From positions 101,001 to 165,000 of the forward strand of contig NZ_CP098511.1 in assembly GCF_026222555.1 (NCBI RefSeq): a stretch of DNA of 64,000 nucleotides, given 5' to 3'. Origin of the DNA: Aquimarina sp. ERC-38 (GTDB taxonomy: Bacteria; Bacteroidota; Bacteroidia; Flavobacteriales; Flavobacteriaceae). Positions 26,597-33,539 of the stretch are shown one piece after another. The position numbers and the translations under genes were made by a program. The notes beneath the pieces were generated by a model. The model was not told the DNA's origin. It did no database searches and worked only from the letters and a program-made list of their open reading frames with translations. Position 1 is the first letter of the stretch; every line of letters starts with the position of its first letter.

Positions 26597-27601
26597 CTAT
26601 AAACTATCAACTAATAGCTGTCGTGGTTTATAATTCTTTGCTAGATCTGCGATTGCCTTAATATGTTCAGGCGTGGTTCCGCAACAACCACCGATAATAT
26701 TGATTAATCCTTTATCCAAATATTCTTTAATCTGAGACGCCATTTCTTCCGGAGATTCATCATATTCTCCGAAGGCATTGGGCAATCCTGCATTAGGGTG
26801 CGCCGAAACTCCAAAGGCAGTTTTTTTGGACAATACTTCTAGATGCGGGGTAAGCTGATTTGCTCCCAAAGCGCAATTAAATCCTACCGTTAACATAGGA
26901 ATATGTGAAATAGAAATTAAAAAAGCTTCGGCAGTTTGTCCGGATAATGTTCTCCCACTAGCATCTGTAATCGTTCCGCTTACCATGATAGGAACGTCTA
27001 TATTTCGTTCGTCTTTTACCTCTTCTATCGCAAAAAGAGCTGCTTTTGCATTTAACGTATCAAATACGGTTTCTACTAATAATATATCTACGCCTCCATC
27101 AAGTAAGGCTTCCACTTGTTGTTTATAAGCAATTCGTAATTCGTCAAAAGTTACCGCTCTGTATCCGGGATCATTTACATCAGGTGACATACTTGCCGTT
27201 CTATTGGTAGGACCTATTGAACCTGCTACAAAGCGTGGTTTATTTGGTTCTTTTTTTGTAAACTCATCTGCTACTTCTTTGGCAATTTTAGCAGACTGGT
27301 AATTTAAATCATATACGATATCCTGCATTCCGTAATCCTCCATGGCAATGGTAGTTCCTGAAAAGGTATTTGTCTCAGCGATATCGGCGCCTGCTTCAAA
27401 ATAAAATCTATGAATTTCTTTGATCGCTTCGGGTTGCGTAATGCTTAATAAATCATTATTTCCCTGAAGTGGTTGTTCCCAATCCTTAAACTGGGTTCCC
27501 CGGTAATCTTCTTCAGAAAATTTATGTCGCTGAATCATAGTACCCATCGCACCATCTAGTATTAGGATTCGCTCTTCTAATATTTTTTTTATGTCTTTCA
27601 T
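26597..27601 (-). CDS. metH: Methionine synthase, homocysteine S-methyltransferase part
   Basis: 334 residues from the ATG at 27601 (a GTG two codons upstream is the alternative). This is the N-terminal zinc/homocysteine barrel of Met[16 protein letters not shown] near the start, TVGFNCALG with the first zinc Cys, and [11 protein letters not shown] with the other two. It supplies homocysteine activation for the cobalamin subunit encoded two genes downstream. First gene after the SAM-I riboswitch. Confidence 0.94.
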   Translation of the reverse strand: MKDIKKILEERILILDGAMGTMIQRHKFSEEDYRGTQFKDWEQPLQGNNDLLSITQPEAIKEIHRFYFEAGADIAETNTFSGTTIAMEDYGMQDIVYDLNYQSAKIAKEVADEFTKKEPNKPRFVAGSIGPTNRTASMSPDVNDPGYRAVTFDELRIAYKQQVEALLDGGVDILLVETVFDTLNAKAALFAIEEVKDERNIDVPIMVSGTITDASGRTLSGQTAEAFLISISHIPMLTVGFNCALGANQLTPHLEVLSKKTAFGVSAHPNAGLPNAFGEYDESPEEMASQIKEYLDKGLINIIGGCCGTTPEHIKAIADLAKNYKPRQLLVDSL

Positions 27602-27624
27602 TTTCACTTATTAAACCTCTATTT

Positions 27625-27665
27625 AGCAATGATGAGATTCCGATCTTCATCGGAATGACATTGCT
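27625..27665. repeat. REP-like palindrome in the metH leader
   Basis: Nested inverted repeats: AGCAATG (27625-27631) with CATTGCT (27659-27665), and inside them ATTCCGAT (27637-27644) with ATCGGAAT (27649-27656). The core (GATTCC ... GGAATGACA) resembles the dispersed GTCATTCC/GGAATC palindromes of many bacterial genomes. It ends 23 bases upstream of the metH start, so it may also affect translation. Confidence 0.6.
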
Positions 27666-27730
27666 ATAATGACAATTATAATATAATATCAAGAAATTTG
27701 TGGAAAAGATAGCCTTAGCTATAGGTTTTC

Positions 27731-27937
27731 GTTATCTAGTCCCGTTGTACAGGATAGAATGTAGCACCTTCTCTATCTAAAAAAAATTAAGAAAATCTAA
27801 ACTGAAAAGGTCCTGCTTAAAGCGGGACTAATTCAACTTACAACTTTAAGAACCAAAAAGTAGTTTTTAAAATTGAGTTTCATCTAGAGGGTTGCTAAGG
27901 TTTCACAGGGTCTATTCCCTCCGCCTTTCTTGATAAC
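27731..27937 (-). promoter_or_regulatory. SAM-I (S-box) riboswitch before metH
   Basis: Minus-strand RNA opens GTTATCAAGAAAGG-CGGAGGGA, continues GACCCTGTGAAACCTTAGCAACC, and closes AAGGTGCTACATTCTATCC then GATAAC. These are the P1, kink-turn, P2 and J3/4 blocks of SAM-I. P1 is GTTATC (27932-27937) with GATAAC (27731-27736). The P3 arm is unusually long (roughly 27785-27885). A short ATAGC-TAAG-GCTAT hairpin followed by CTTTT (27709-27722) may be part of the expression platform. A TTTG upstream fits a promoter but its -7 box is weak. It should turn the metH operon down when SAM is high. Confidence 0.92.
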
Positions 27938-28094
27938 ATTAATATGTATATGAACTGTACGCTATGTACTTTTAAAACTAAATGCAAAGAACGGGCATAA
28001 CAGTCTTTTTTGCAAGGAAAAATTATAAAAGATCACTTGCCAAAATAGTGTCACTCTATAATCATATTTCTGTCTTTATGAAAAAACAGAAAAT

Positions 28095-28517
28095 ATGCAA
28101 AACACTACAACGAACTGGCTTAAACGTTATTGGAAATGGATAGTTCCTATGATTTTTCTACTACTATGTATCATTATATTCTTTGTAGTTTCTCAAAATG
28201 CTCCACTACGTTACGGAAGTGTTTACTTACAACCACAACTCACCGAAAATGCCCGTCTAATCGCTAATAAAAATAAGGAAGTACAAACTATGTTCGGGAC
28301 TTTAGCTAAACCTAATTTTCTAAATTTTATACAGGGAGAAGTATTTTATAGTAAAGATTATCAAAGAGTTGCTGTTTCCGTTAAATTAATAGGTAAAAAG
28401 AAAAATGGAATTCTTGATTATTGGGCACGTAATATTGGAAACAAATGGGAGTATGATTCTGTTGCCGTAAGGATTAAAAAACCTGAAAAGGTTAGGATTG
28501 TTGTTTTTAGGAAATAA
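28095..28517 (+). CDS. Membrane-anchored protein, probable Coa1 family
   Basis: 140 residues. One N-terminal membrane segment (WKWIVPMIFLLLCIIIFFVV, about 14-33) and a C-terminal domain ending WEYDSVAVRIKKPEKVRIVVF. Bacteroidota proteins with this layout are annotated as cytochrome c oxidase assembly factor Coa1 family (Tim21-like fold), and I recall the WxYDSIxVRI ending from them. No respiratory genes are nearby, so a role in oxidase assembly is not supported by context. Single gene, divergent from the riboswitch. Confidence 0.65.
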   Translation: MQNTTTNWLKRYWKWIVPMIFLLLCIIIFFVVSQNAPLRYGSVYLQPQLTENARLIANKNKEVQTMFGTLAKPNFLNFIQGEVFYSKDYQRVAVSVKLIGKKKNGILDYWARNIGNKWEYDSVAVRIKKPEKVRIVVFRK

Positions 28518-28543
28518 AAGTATTAGAGTTATCACTTTACTGT

Positions 28544-29146
28544 TTAAGTCATCTGATCTAATATGGAAGAAATTTTATTTTTTAAATAATTAGGAATTAT
28601 ACTAGTTGACACTAAATTATTTTTGACTAAAGTAAAAATGTGTTCTGGTATTGAATTATAATTACTAGTATCAAAGAAGCTAACTTTATCAAAAAAATTC
28701 CAAAATTTATTGATATTGATAAAGCCTAACTCATATCTCTTTTCAATTTCTTCATCCGGAACAAAATGCCCTCCATTTTCATATCTAATTCGAACTCTTT
28801 CTTTAGCTTTAGTAATTGAATCAAGAGAAAAATAGATAATTTCTAAATGGTAATTATATTGCTTAAATTTTTTAGGCCAATAAAGAGGTGTAGAATCGAA
28901 ATTAGTTTCATAGCAAAAATTATTTCTATTCTCAATAGCTTTGTAAATGGATAGTTCTAAATTTTCTCTGGCGAGATTTTGAGCCATAACGTCGATAAAG
29001 TCCGTAGGTATTAGCCTATTATAAATATTCTTATAAACAAGGTCATAATCGTAAGGCTTTATATTTTGATCAGTGAACGCATTTGAGAACGACGATTTTC
29101 CAGACCCATTACAACCTGCAACTACAATTAGTCTAGGTTGGCGCAT
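28544..29146 (-). CDS. Zeta-toxin-like P-loop kinase
   Basis: 200 residues. Walker A GCNGSGKSS at 11-19 after a beta strand (LIVVA), a YETNFDS block near 85-90, and SLDSITKAKERVRIRYENGGHFVPDEEIEKRY (about 130-161), the basic lid seen in zeta toxin/UDP-sugar kinase-like proteins (R...GGH.V). The start lies inside the end of a 55-residue gene (14-base overlap), the usual arrangement of small toxin-antitoxin operons. It could equally be a general ABC-type ATPase of unknown role; toxicity is inferred. Confidence 0.75.
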   Translation of the reverse strand: MRQPRLIVVAGCNGSGKSSFSNAFTDQNIKPYDYDLVYKNIYNRLIPTDFIDVMAQNLARENLELSIYKAIENRNNFCYETNFDSTPLYWPKKFKQYNYHLEIIYFSLDSITKAKERVRIRYENGGHFVPDEEIEKRYELGFININKFWNFFDKVSFFDTSNYNSIPEHIFTLVKNNLVSTSIIPNYLKNKISSILDQMT

Positions 29147-29300
29147 TAAATTGAGGACTACTTTTCGGTTTCAACGTCAATAAACCTTTTGAAGCTTTGT
29201 CTTCGTAATTTCTAATTTCTTTAGAAACTTGTGGTAGTAATTCTGTGAACTTTTTATTAAGTTCATTTAAATAAACAGATAAATTCTCCTTAGTATCCAT
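29133..29300 (-). CDS. Small 55-residue protein paired with the zeta-like kinase
   Basis: ATG at 29300, TAG at 29135-29133, with a strong AAGGAG just inside the start. The sequence begins MDTKENLSVYLNELNKKFTE and is charged, helical and coiled in character, ending SSPQFNAPT. It overlaps the kinase start by 14 bases, so the two are translationally coupled. Position and size suit an epsilon-like antitoxin, but there is no recognisable similarity to epsilon. Function inferred only from context. Confidence 0.6.
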   Translation of the reverse strand: MDTKENLSVYLNELNKKFTELLPQVSKEIRNYEDKASKGLLTLKPKSSPQFNAPT

Positions 29301-29359
29301 ATCATAAAGATAATATAAAATTAAAAACTATCAAAGAAATTACCCTTCATGTAGCTTTA

Positions 29360-29680
29360 CTAAGATTCCGGCGCCAACTCAACCTCTAATCCATCCAAAT
29401 TAGGAGTAATGGAGATTTGACATCCTAAACGACTGTTGTCTTCTACATAAAAAGCTTCAGCTAACATTAGGTCTTCGTCCTGCCCCATTTCAGGAAGTTC
29501 GTGATCTGATAAAATATAACATTGACAAGAGGCACACATCGCCATTCCGCCGCAAGTTCCTTCAACCGGTAATTCATAAGCTTTACAAACTTCCATTAAG
29601 TTCATAGCCATATCCGTTGGCGCCTGGACTTCGTGAATTTCACCTTCTCTATCTTTTATTTTTATAGTAATGTCAGACAT
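29360..29680 (-). CDS. [2Fe-2S] ferredoxin
   Basis: 106 residues of the adrenodoxin/ISC-type ferredoxin fold. Cluster ligands are Cys43, Cys49, Cys52 and Cys87 (CGGMAMCASC then LGC); Cys54 is extra. Small soluble electron carrier. The nearby ferredoxin-NADP reductase and siroheme sulfite reductase (30950-35630) make it a plausible electron donor for sulfite reduction, though it has its own promoter. A general ISC or P450 role cannot be excluded. Confidence 0.93.
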   Translation of the reverse strand: MSDITIKIKDREGEIHEVQAPTDMAMNLMEVCKAYELPVEGTCGGMAMCASCQCYILSDHELPEMGQDEDLMLAEAFYVEDNSRLGCQISITPNLDGLEVELAPES

Positions 29681-29699
29681 ATGTTTAAATTCAATACCA

Positions 29700-29707
29700 C
29701 AAATATA
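29700..29707 (-). promoter_or_regulatory. Putative -7 element of the ferredoxin gene
   Basis: TATATTTG on the minus strand, a perfect TAnnTTTG, 19 bases before the ATG. No clear TTTG at the right distance upstream. Confidence 0.45.
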
Positions 29708-30220
29708 CTTAAAGACTTTATTTATTTCTGCTGTTTTTATATCATAATTCAGAAGTAAGAAAGGCTTATAATGATTTTCAAAATAAAATAATACAAATAA
29801 AAAATCACCTTTATCAGTAATGAAAAGTCATTTAGTCAAACTGATAAAAGTTAACTTTTAGTTAAATAAAGTCATGACATCAAACGCTGCATTTAAGATT
29901 TTTTGATAAAAAAATAATATCTTAGATTATTAAATTGAGGAAGTCTAACCTACAAAAAGTTAAATTTTCTTGCTACAAAAACTCATCTAATAAGCGGAAA
30001 TAAACGAAAAAAAATAGTTATCGTCATAGTTTTTATATTTTAAAACGGTTATATAACTTCATATTAACTTCCCTTTATAAATCTGGTAAATATTGAAATC
30101 ACATAAATTCATGTTAATAATTTCAACTTTTTATAAAAAACATATAATGGAATTTTACACCTACATACGATAAGGTTATCTTTTTACGTTTTCTATACTT
30201 AACAACTTAAATATCACATA
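29708..30220. other. 513-base AT-rich gene-free stretch
   Basis: No coding frame or RNA gene recognised. The only structure seen is a TTATCAGT ... ACTGATAA inverted repeat near 29816-29868 with a long loop, of doubtful meaning. The promoter of the lipoprotein gene at 30221 must lie here, but no convincing TAnnTTTG is visible. Confidence 0.4.
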
Positions 30221-30739
30221 ATGAAAACTTTAAAAAATTTAGCACTTTTAATTTTAGTATTAGTAATTTCTATTTCTTGTCAAAAGGAGACAGTTGTTGA
30301 AAGTCCAGTAAGCGAAAAAACAGAGACTTTAAATCCTATTCACCCCTTAAGCATTACAGAATTTAAATCTACAATTACACAACCGATTCTAGAAGGTGAT
30401 TGGAAATTAGAATTTATTTATGATTCGGAGAACCGTAAATGGAATTCAGCCGTAACAGTAGATCGCGATTTCTTTCCGGCACCTTTTATAAATGGTACGC
30501 AAGTACTAAGAGTAGCATCTCCTGAAGTTACACTAAGCAGACCACTTTTAGGTGAGTTAACTGACATTATCAAATTTGACATTGAAGTAACCTCCAACAA
30601 TTCTATATTAGTTGGTGATCAGGATAATAGTTTCAATTTTAAAGTTTATTCTTTTTATAATGGAAAAGCCTTATTAATAGTTGGTGTTGATGAAGAAGGC
30701 AACAGAGTAAGCAGATACCACTGGTTTGTAAAACAATAA
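30221..30739 (+). CDS. Lipoprotein of unknown function
   Basis: 172 residues. Signal MKTLKNLALLILVLVISISC with Cys20 as lipobox cysteine, then an acidic linker and a compact beta-rich domain starting around FKSTITQPILEGDWKLEFIY. The 'GDWKLEFIYDSE' opening recalls lipocalin-like lipoproteins, but I cannot place it in a family. Single gene ending at a good terminator. Confidence 0.75.
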   Translation: MKTLKNLALLILVLVISISCQKETVVESPVSEKTETLNPIHPLSITEFKSTITQPILEGDWKLEFIYDSENRKWNSAVTVDRDFFPAPFINGTQVLRVASPEVTLSRPLLGELTDIIKFDIEVTSNNSILVGDQDNSFNFKVYSFYNGKALLIVGVDEEGNRVSRYHWFVKQ

Positions 30740-30780
30740 AAAAATCCGGAAAACTGATTCTAAACAAATAGAAATTAAAA

Positions 30781-30829
30781 TGACGGTTATGAATAGTACT
30801 TTCTACTATCTATAACCGTCACTTTTTTA
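30781..30829 (+). terminator. Terminator of the 172-residue lipoprotein gene
   Basis: TGACGGTTAT..TAGTA pairs with TACTA..ATAACCGTCA, a long stem with one internal mismatch, followed by CTTTTTT. Confidence 0.85.
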
Positions 30830-30870
30830 ACTCCTTATTTTCTAAGTTTTTAGAATTTAACTTTGTATTA

Positions 30871-30930
30871 GAAAAAAGACCCCAAAGGTTTTAGATTCTA
30901 ACATATCATTAGAACAAGCCTCTGGGGTCT
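30871..30930 (-). terminator. Terminator of the sulfate assimilation operon
   Basis: AAGACCCCAAAGG (left) pairs with CCTCTGGGGTCTT (right), with a secondary TTCTAA/TTAGAA pairing inside. On the minus strand the stem is followed by six Ts. It lies 20 bases after the last gene of the operon. Confidence 0.85.
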
Positions 30931-30949
30931 TGTTGTAGACTTTTATTAC

Positions 30950-32005
30950 TTAAATAATAGCTTTTACTACTTCTTTTTTGGCTTCTTTTTTAGATCCGTC
31001 AAATCCTTCTATACCTCCTACCGTTGTATATTTCATCACATACTTTTTATCCGGGAAAATACGTTGGTACGCACTTTGACACATAATTGCAGCTTCGTGG
31101 AAACCAGAAAGGATTAATTTTAATTTCCCTTTATAGGTATTCACATCACCAATTGCATAAATTCCGGGGATATTAGTTTGATAATCATACGAATTATTAA
31201 CTTTAATCGCATTTTTTTCAATCTCTAATCCCCAATCTCCGATAGGTCCTAATTTTGGGGATAATCCGAATAACGGAATAAAATAATCTGTATCCACATG
31301 AATATCTCCGTCTTTTTTATGTTTGATTCCTACGCCGGTTACAAAGTCATCACCTTTAATTTCTTTTACTTCAGCTTCTGTAATTAAATTTACTTTGCCT
31401 AGTTTGGTAAGTTCTCCTACTCTTTCTACAGAATCCAAGGCACCTCTGAACTCATTCCGACGATGTACTAAAGTTACTTCACTAGCTACATCGGCCAGAA
31501 AGATAGTCCAGTCCAAAGCTGAATCCCCACCTCCGGCGATTACTACTTTTTTATCCCGGTATACCTCAGGATCCCGGATAATATATGCTACACCTTTGTC
31601 TTCAAAATTCGCAATATTAGGAATAGGTGGTTTACGAGGCTCAAAAGACCCGAGTCCTCCTGCAATTGCTACAACGGGTGCATTATGTTTTGTTCCTCTG
31701 TTTGTAGTTACTACAAAAGAGTCATCTTCTAACCTTTCAATAGTCTCTGCTCTTTCTCCTAGTGTAAAACCAGGTTCAAAGGGTTTGATTTGTTCCATTA
31801 AATTATCAACCAAATCTCCTGCTAGTATTTCGGGAAAGCCTGGAATATCATAAATTGGCTTTTTTGGGTATATCTCAGAACACTGACCACCGGGTTGTGG
31901 TAGAGCATCAATCAGATGTGTTTTTAACTTTAATAATCCTGCTTCAAAAACAGTAAATAATCCAGTGGGGCCTGCCCCGATAATTAAAATATCAGTCTTG
32001 ATCAT
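30950..32005 (-). CDS. Ferredoxin-NADP reductase, thioredoxin-reductase-like
   Basis: 351 residues from the ATG at 32005 (an upstream TTG is less likely). FAD site IIGAGPTGLFTVFEAG at the N-terminus, NADPH site VVIAGGGDSALDWTIFLADVA in the middle and C-terminal GIYAIGDVNTYKGKLKLILSGFHEAA. No redox-active CxxC, which separates it from thioredoxin reductase and fits the YumC/type 2 ferredoxin-NADP reductases. Last gene of the cys operon, overlapping the siroheme gene by 14 bases. It likely delivers electrons through ferredoxin to the sulfite reductase. Confidence 0.88.
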   Translation of the reverse strand: MIKTDILIIGAGPTGLFTVFEAGLLKLKTHLIDALPQPGGQCSEIYPKKPIYDIPGFPEILAGDLVDNLMEQIKPFEPGFTLGERAETIERLEDDSFVVTTNRGTKHNAPVVAIAGGLGSFEPRKPPIPNIANFEDKGVAYIIRDPEVYRDKKVVIAGGGDSALDWTIFLADVASEVTLVHRRNEFRGALDSVERVGELTKLGKVNLITEAEVKEIKGDDFVTGVGIKHKKDGDIHVDTDYFIPLFGLSPKLGPIGDWGLEIEKNAIKVNNSYDYQTNIPGIYAIGDVNTYKGKLKLILSGFHEAAIMCQSAYQRIFPDKKYVMKYTTVGGIEGFDGSKKEAKKEVVKAII

Positions 32006-32600
32006 TTGCAACTTCTTTTTTTCCTATTAATCCTTTGGTGAATTCATTAAGCGTTTCCACTTTTTCCTCAAAATCACCTTTTATTGTTTTTCTATATTCA
32101 TTTAAATTCTTCACCAAATCATCAATATTTTCAGGAATTACTTCCTCAAAAAACTGACGTAATCGTTTAGCAGTGGTGGGCGACTGTCCATTTGTCGAAA
32201 TAGCCACTTTTACATTACCCTTTGTTACAATCCCTCCCATATAAAAATCACAATAAGGTGGATTGTCAGCAACGTTTACCAACTTGGCCTGCGCACGGCA
32301 ATCCTTCCAAACCTGTACATTTACCTCAGGAATGTCAGTAGTTGCCACTACCATATGTCTTCCCGTTAAGTATCGCTCATGATACGTATCAGCAACCATC
32401 GTTACACAATACTTTTTTGCCAAAGCAACCGTAGCTTCTCTAAACATGGGAGCTACCATAGTAACTTTAGCATCCGGACTTGATTTGGTTAAAAAATGAA
32501 GTTTTTCCTCGGCTACATTTCCTCCTCCAACGATAAGAACGTTTAGGTTTTTAACCTTTAAAAAAACCGGGTATAAATTATTCCTATCTTCCACCTTCAT
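31992..32600 (-). CDS. Precorrin-2 dehydrogenase / sirohydrochlorin ferrochelatase
   Basis: 202 residues, Met8/CysG N-terminal type. NAD site NVLIVGGGNVAEEKLHFL at 19-36, and AISTNGQSPTTAKRLRQFFEE, the conserved CysG-B helix with the catalytic region. It oxidises precorrin-2 and inserts iron to make siroheme. Encoded 6 bases downstream of cobA, so the two gene products complete siroheme synthesis for the adjacent sulfite reductase. Confidence 0.93.
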   Translation of the reverse strand: MKVEDRNNLYPVFLKVKNLNVLIVGGGNVAEEKLHFLTKSSPDAKVTMVAPMFREATVALAKKYCVTMVADTYHERYLTGRHMVVATTDIPEVNVQVWKDCRAQAKLVNVADNPPYCDFYMGGIVTKGNVKVAISTNGQSPTTAKRLRQFFEEVIPENIDDLVKNLNEYRKTIKGDFEEKVETLNEFTKGLIGKKEVANDQD

Positions 32601-32606
32601 TAATAC

Positions 32607-33446
32607 CTAAACCCTCAGAGTATGATTTTCTTTTTTTACTTCTTTACAAATAGAAGTCAATTCAACCTTTTTATTTACCACTTCTCCGATTACAATAATT
32701 GCCGGAGAAGCTAGTTTTTTATCTTTAACAATTTTTTCAATAGTACCGATTGTCCCGTATCCACATCGCTCATTTTCCCGGGTTCCGTTTTGTATGATAG
32801 CAACTGGAATATTTTCTTTATTTTCAGCGGTAAAAATACTTACTATTTCAGATAACTTACTCATTCCCATTAATATAACTACCGTAGCATTTGACTTTGC
32901 CGCCTGGTATACATCTTTAGAAAGCTTATGAGCTTTGGTCGTACCAGTAATCACCCAAAAACTTTCGGCGGCACCTCGTTTTGTCACTGGAATCCCTTGA
33001 TAGGCCGGAACCGCCATGGCAGATGAAATTCCAGGTACTACTGCTGTTTTTATTCCAAACTGTCTGGCATAATCTATTTCTTCTGCACCGCGACCAAATA
33101 AAAACGGGTCACCACCTTTTAAGCGTACCACGTGACCATGGCTTTTAGCCCGACTTACTATTAACTCGTTAATTTGTTCCTGTTGGTACGCATAACATCC
33201 TTTACGCTTGCCAACAAAAATTTTCTCAGCACCTTTAGCATATTCTAATAAACATTCGTTAATTAACGCATCATATAATACTACATCAGCTGATTCTAAA
33301 GCTTTAATTGCTTTTAATGTAATTAAATCAGGATCTCCAGGGCCCGCTCCAACTACCGTTAAGAGCCTCCTACTTCTGTCTTCCTCTCGTTCCTCGTCGG
33401 AGACAATATGGGGAACGTTTGATTCTTTATCATTTTGCTTAATCAT
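32607..33446 (-). CDS. cobA: Uroporphyrinogen-III C-methyltransferase
   Basis: 279 residues. SAM-dependent tetrapyrrole methylase core: LTVVGAGPGDPDLITLKAIKAL, VVRLKGGDPFLFGRGAEE, VVPGISSAMAVPAYQGIPVTKRG and the C-terminal PAIIVIGEVV. It bis-methylates uroporphyrinogen III to precorrin-2. The first 25 residues are a charged extension outside the domain. Lies directly before the ferrochelatase gene and 93 bases after the sulfite reductase gene. Confidence 0.95.
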   Translation of the reverse strand: MIKQNDKESNVPHIVSDEEREEDRSRRLLTVVGAGPGDPDLITLKAIKALESADVVLYDALINECLLEYAKGAEKIFVGKRKGCYAYQQEQINELIVSRAKSHGHVVRLKGGDPFLFGRGAEEIDYARQFGIKTAVVPGISSAMAVPAYQGIPVTKRGAAESFWVITGTTKAHKLSKDVYQAAKSNATVVILMGMSKLSEIVSIFTAENKENIPVAIIQNGTRENERCGYGTIGTIEKIVKDKKLASPAIIVIGEVVNKKVELTSICKEVKKENHTLRV

Positions 33447-33539
33447 ATCATAATTTTAAACGTTGATAGTCTCCTATCAAAATCTTAAGATACTGTTAAT
33501 GTCTTTGGGAAACAAAATACTAGGTACAGATAACATATT

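Noticed and set aside
23449..27601. Split metH as a frameshift or assembly error
   Set aside because: Both parts have proper starts and stops, break exactly at a domain boundary, and a complete coupled gene lies between them.
29708..30220. Possible small RNA in the 513-base AT-rich gap
   Set aside because: Only one long-looped inverted repeat and no promoter-terminator pair could be seen.
31323..31853. Long plus-strand frame inside the ferredoxin-NADP reductase gene
   Set aside because: It is antisense to a clearly recognised flavoprotein and is Ser/Pro/Thr-biased, as complement frames are.
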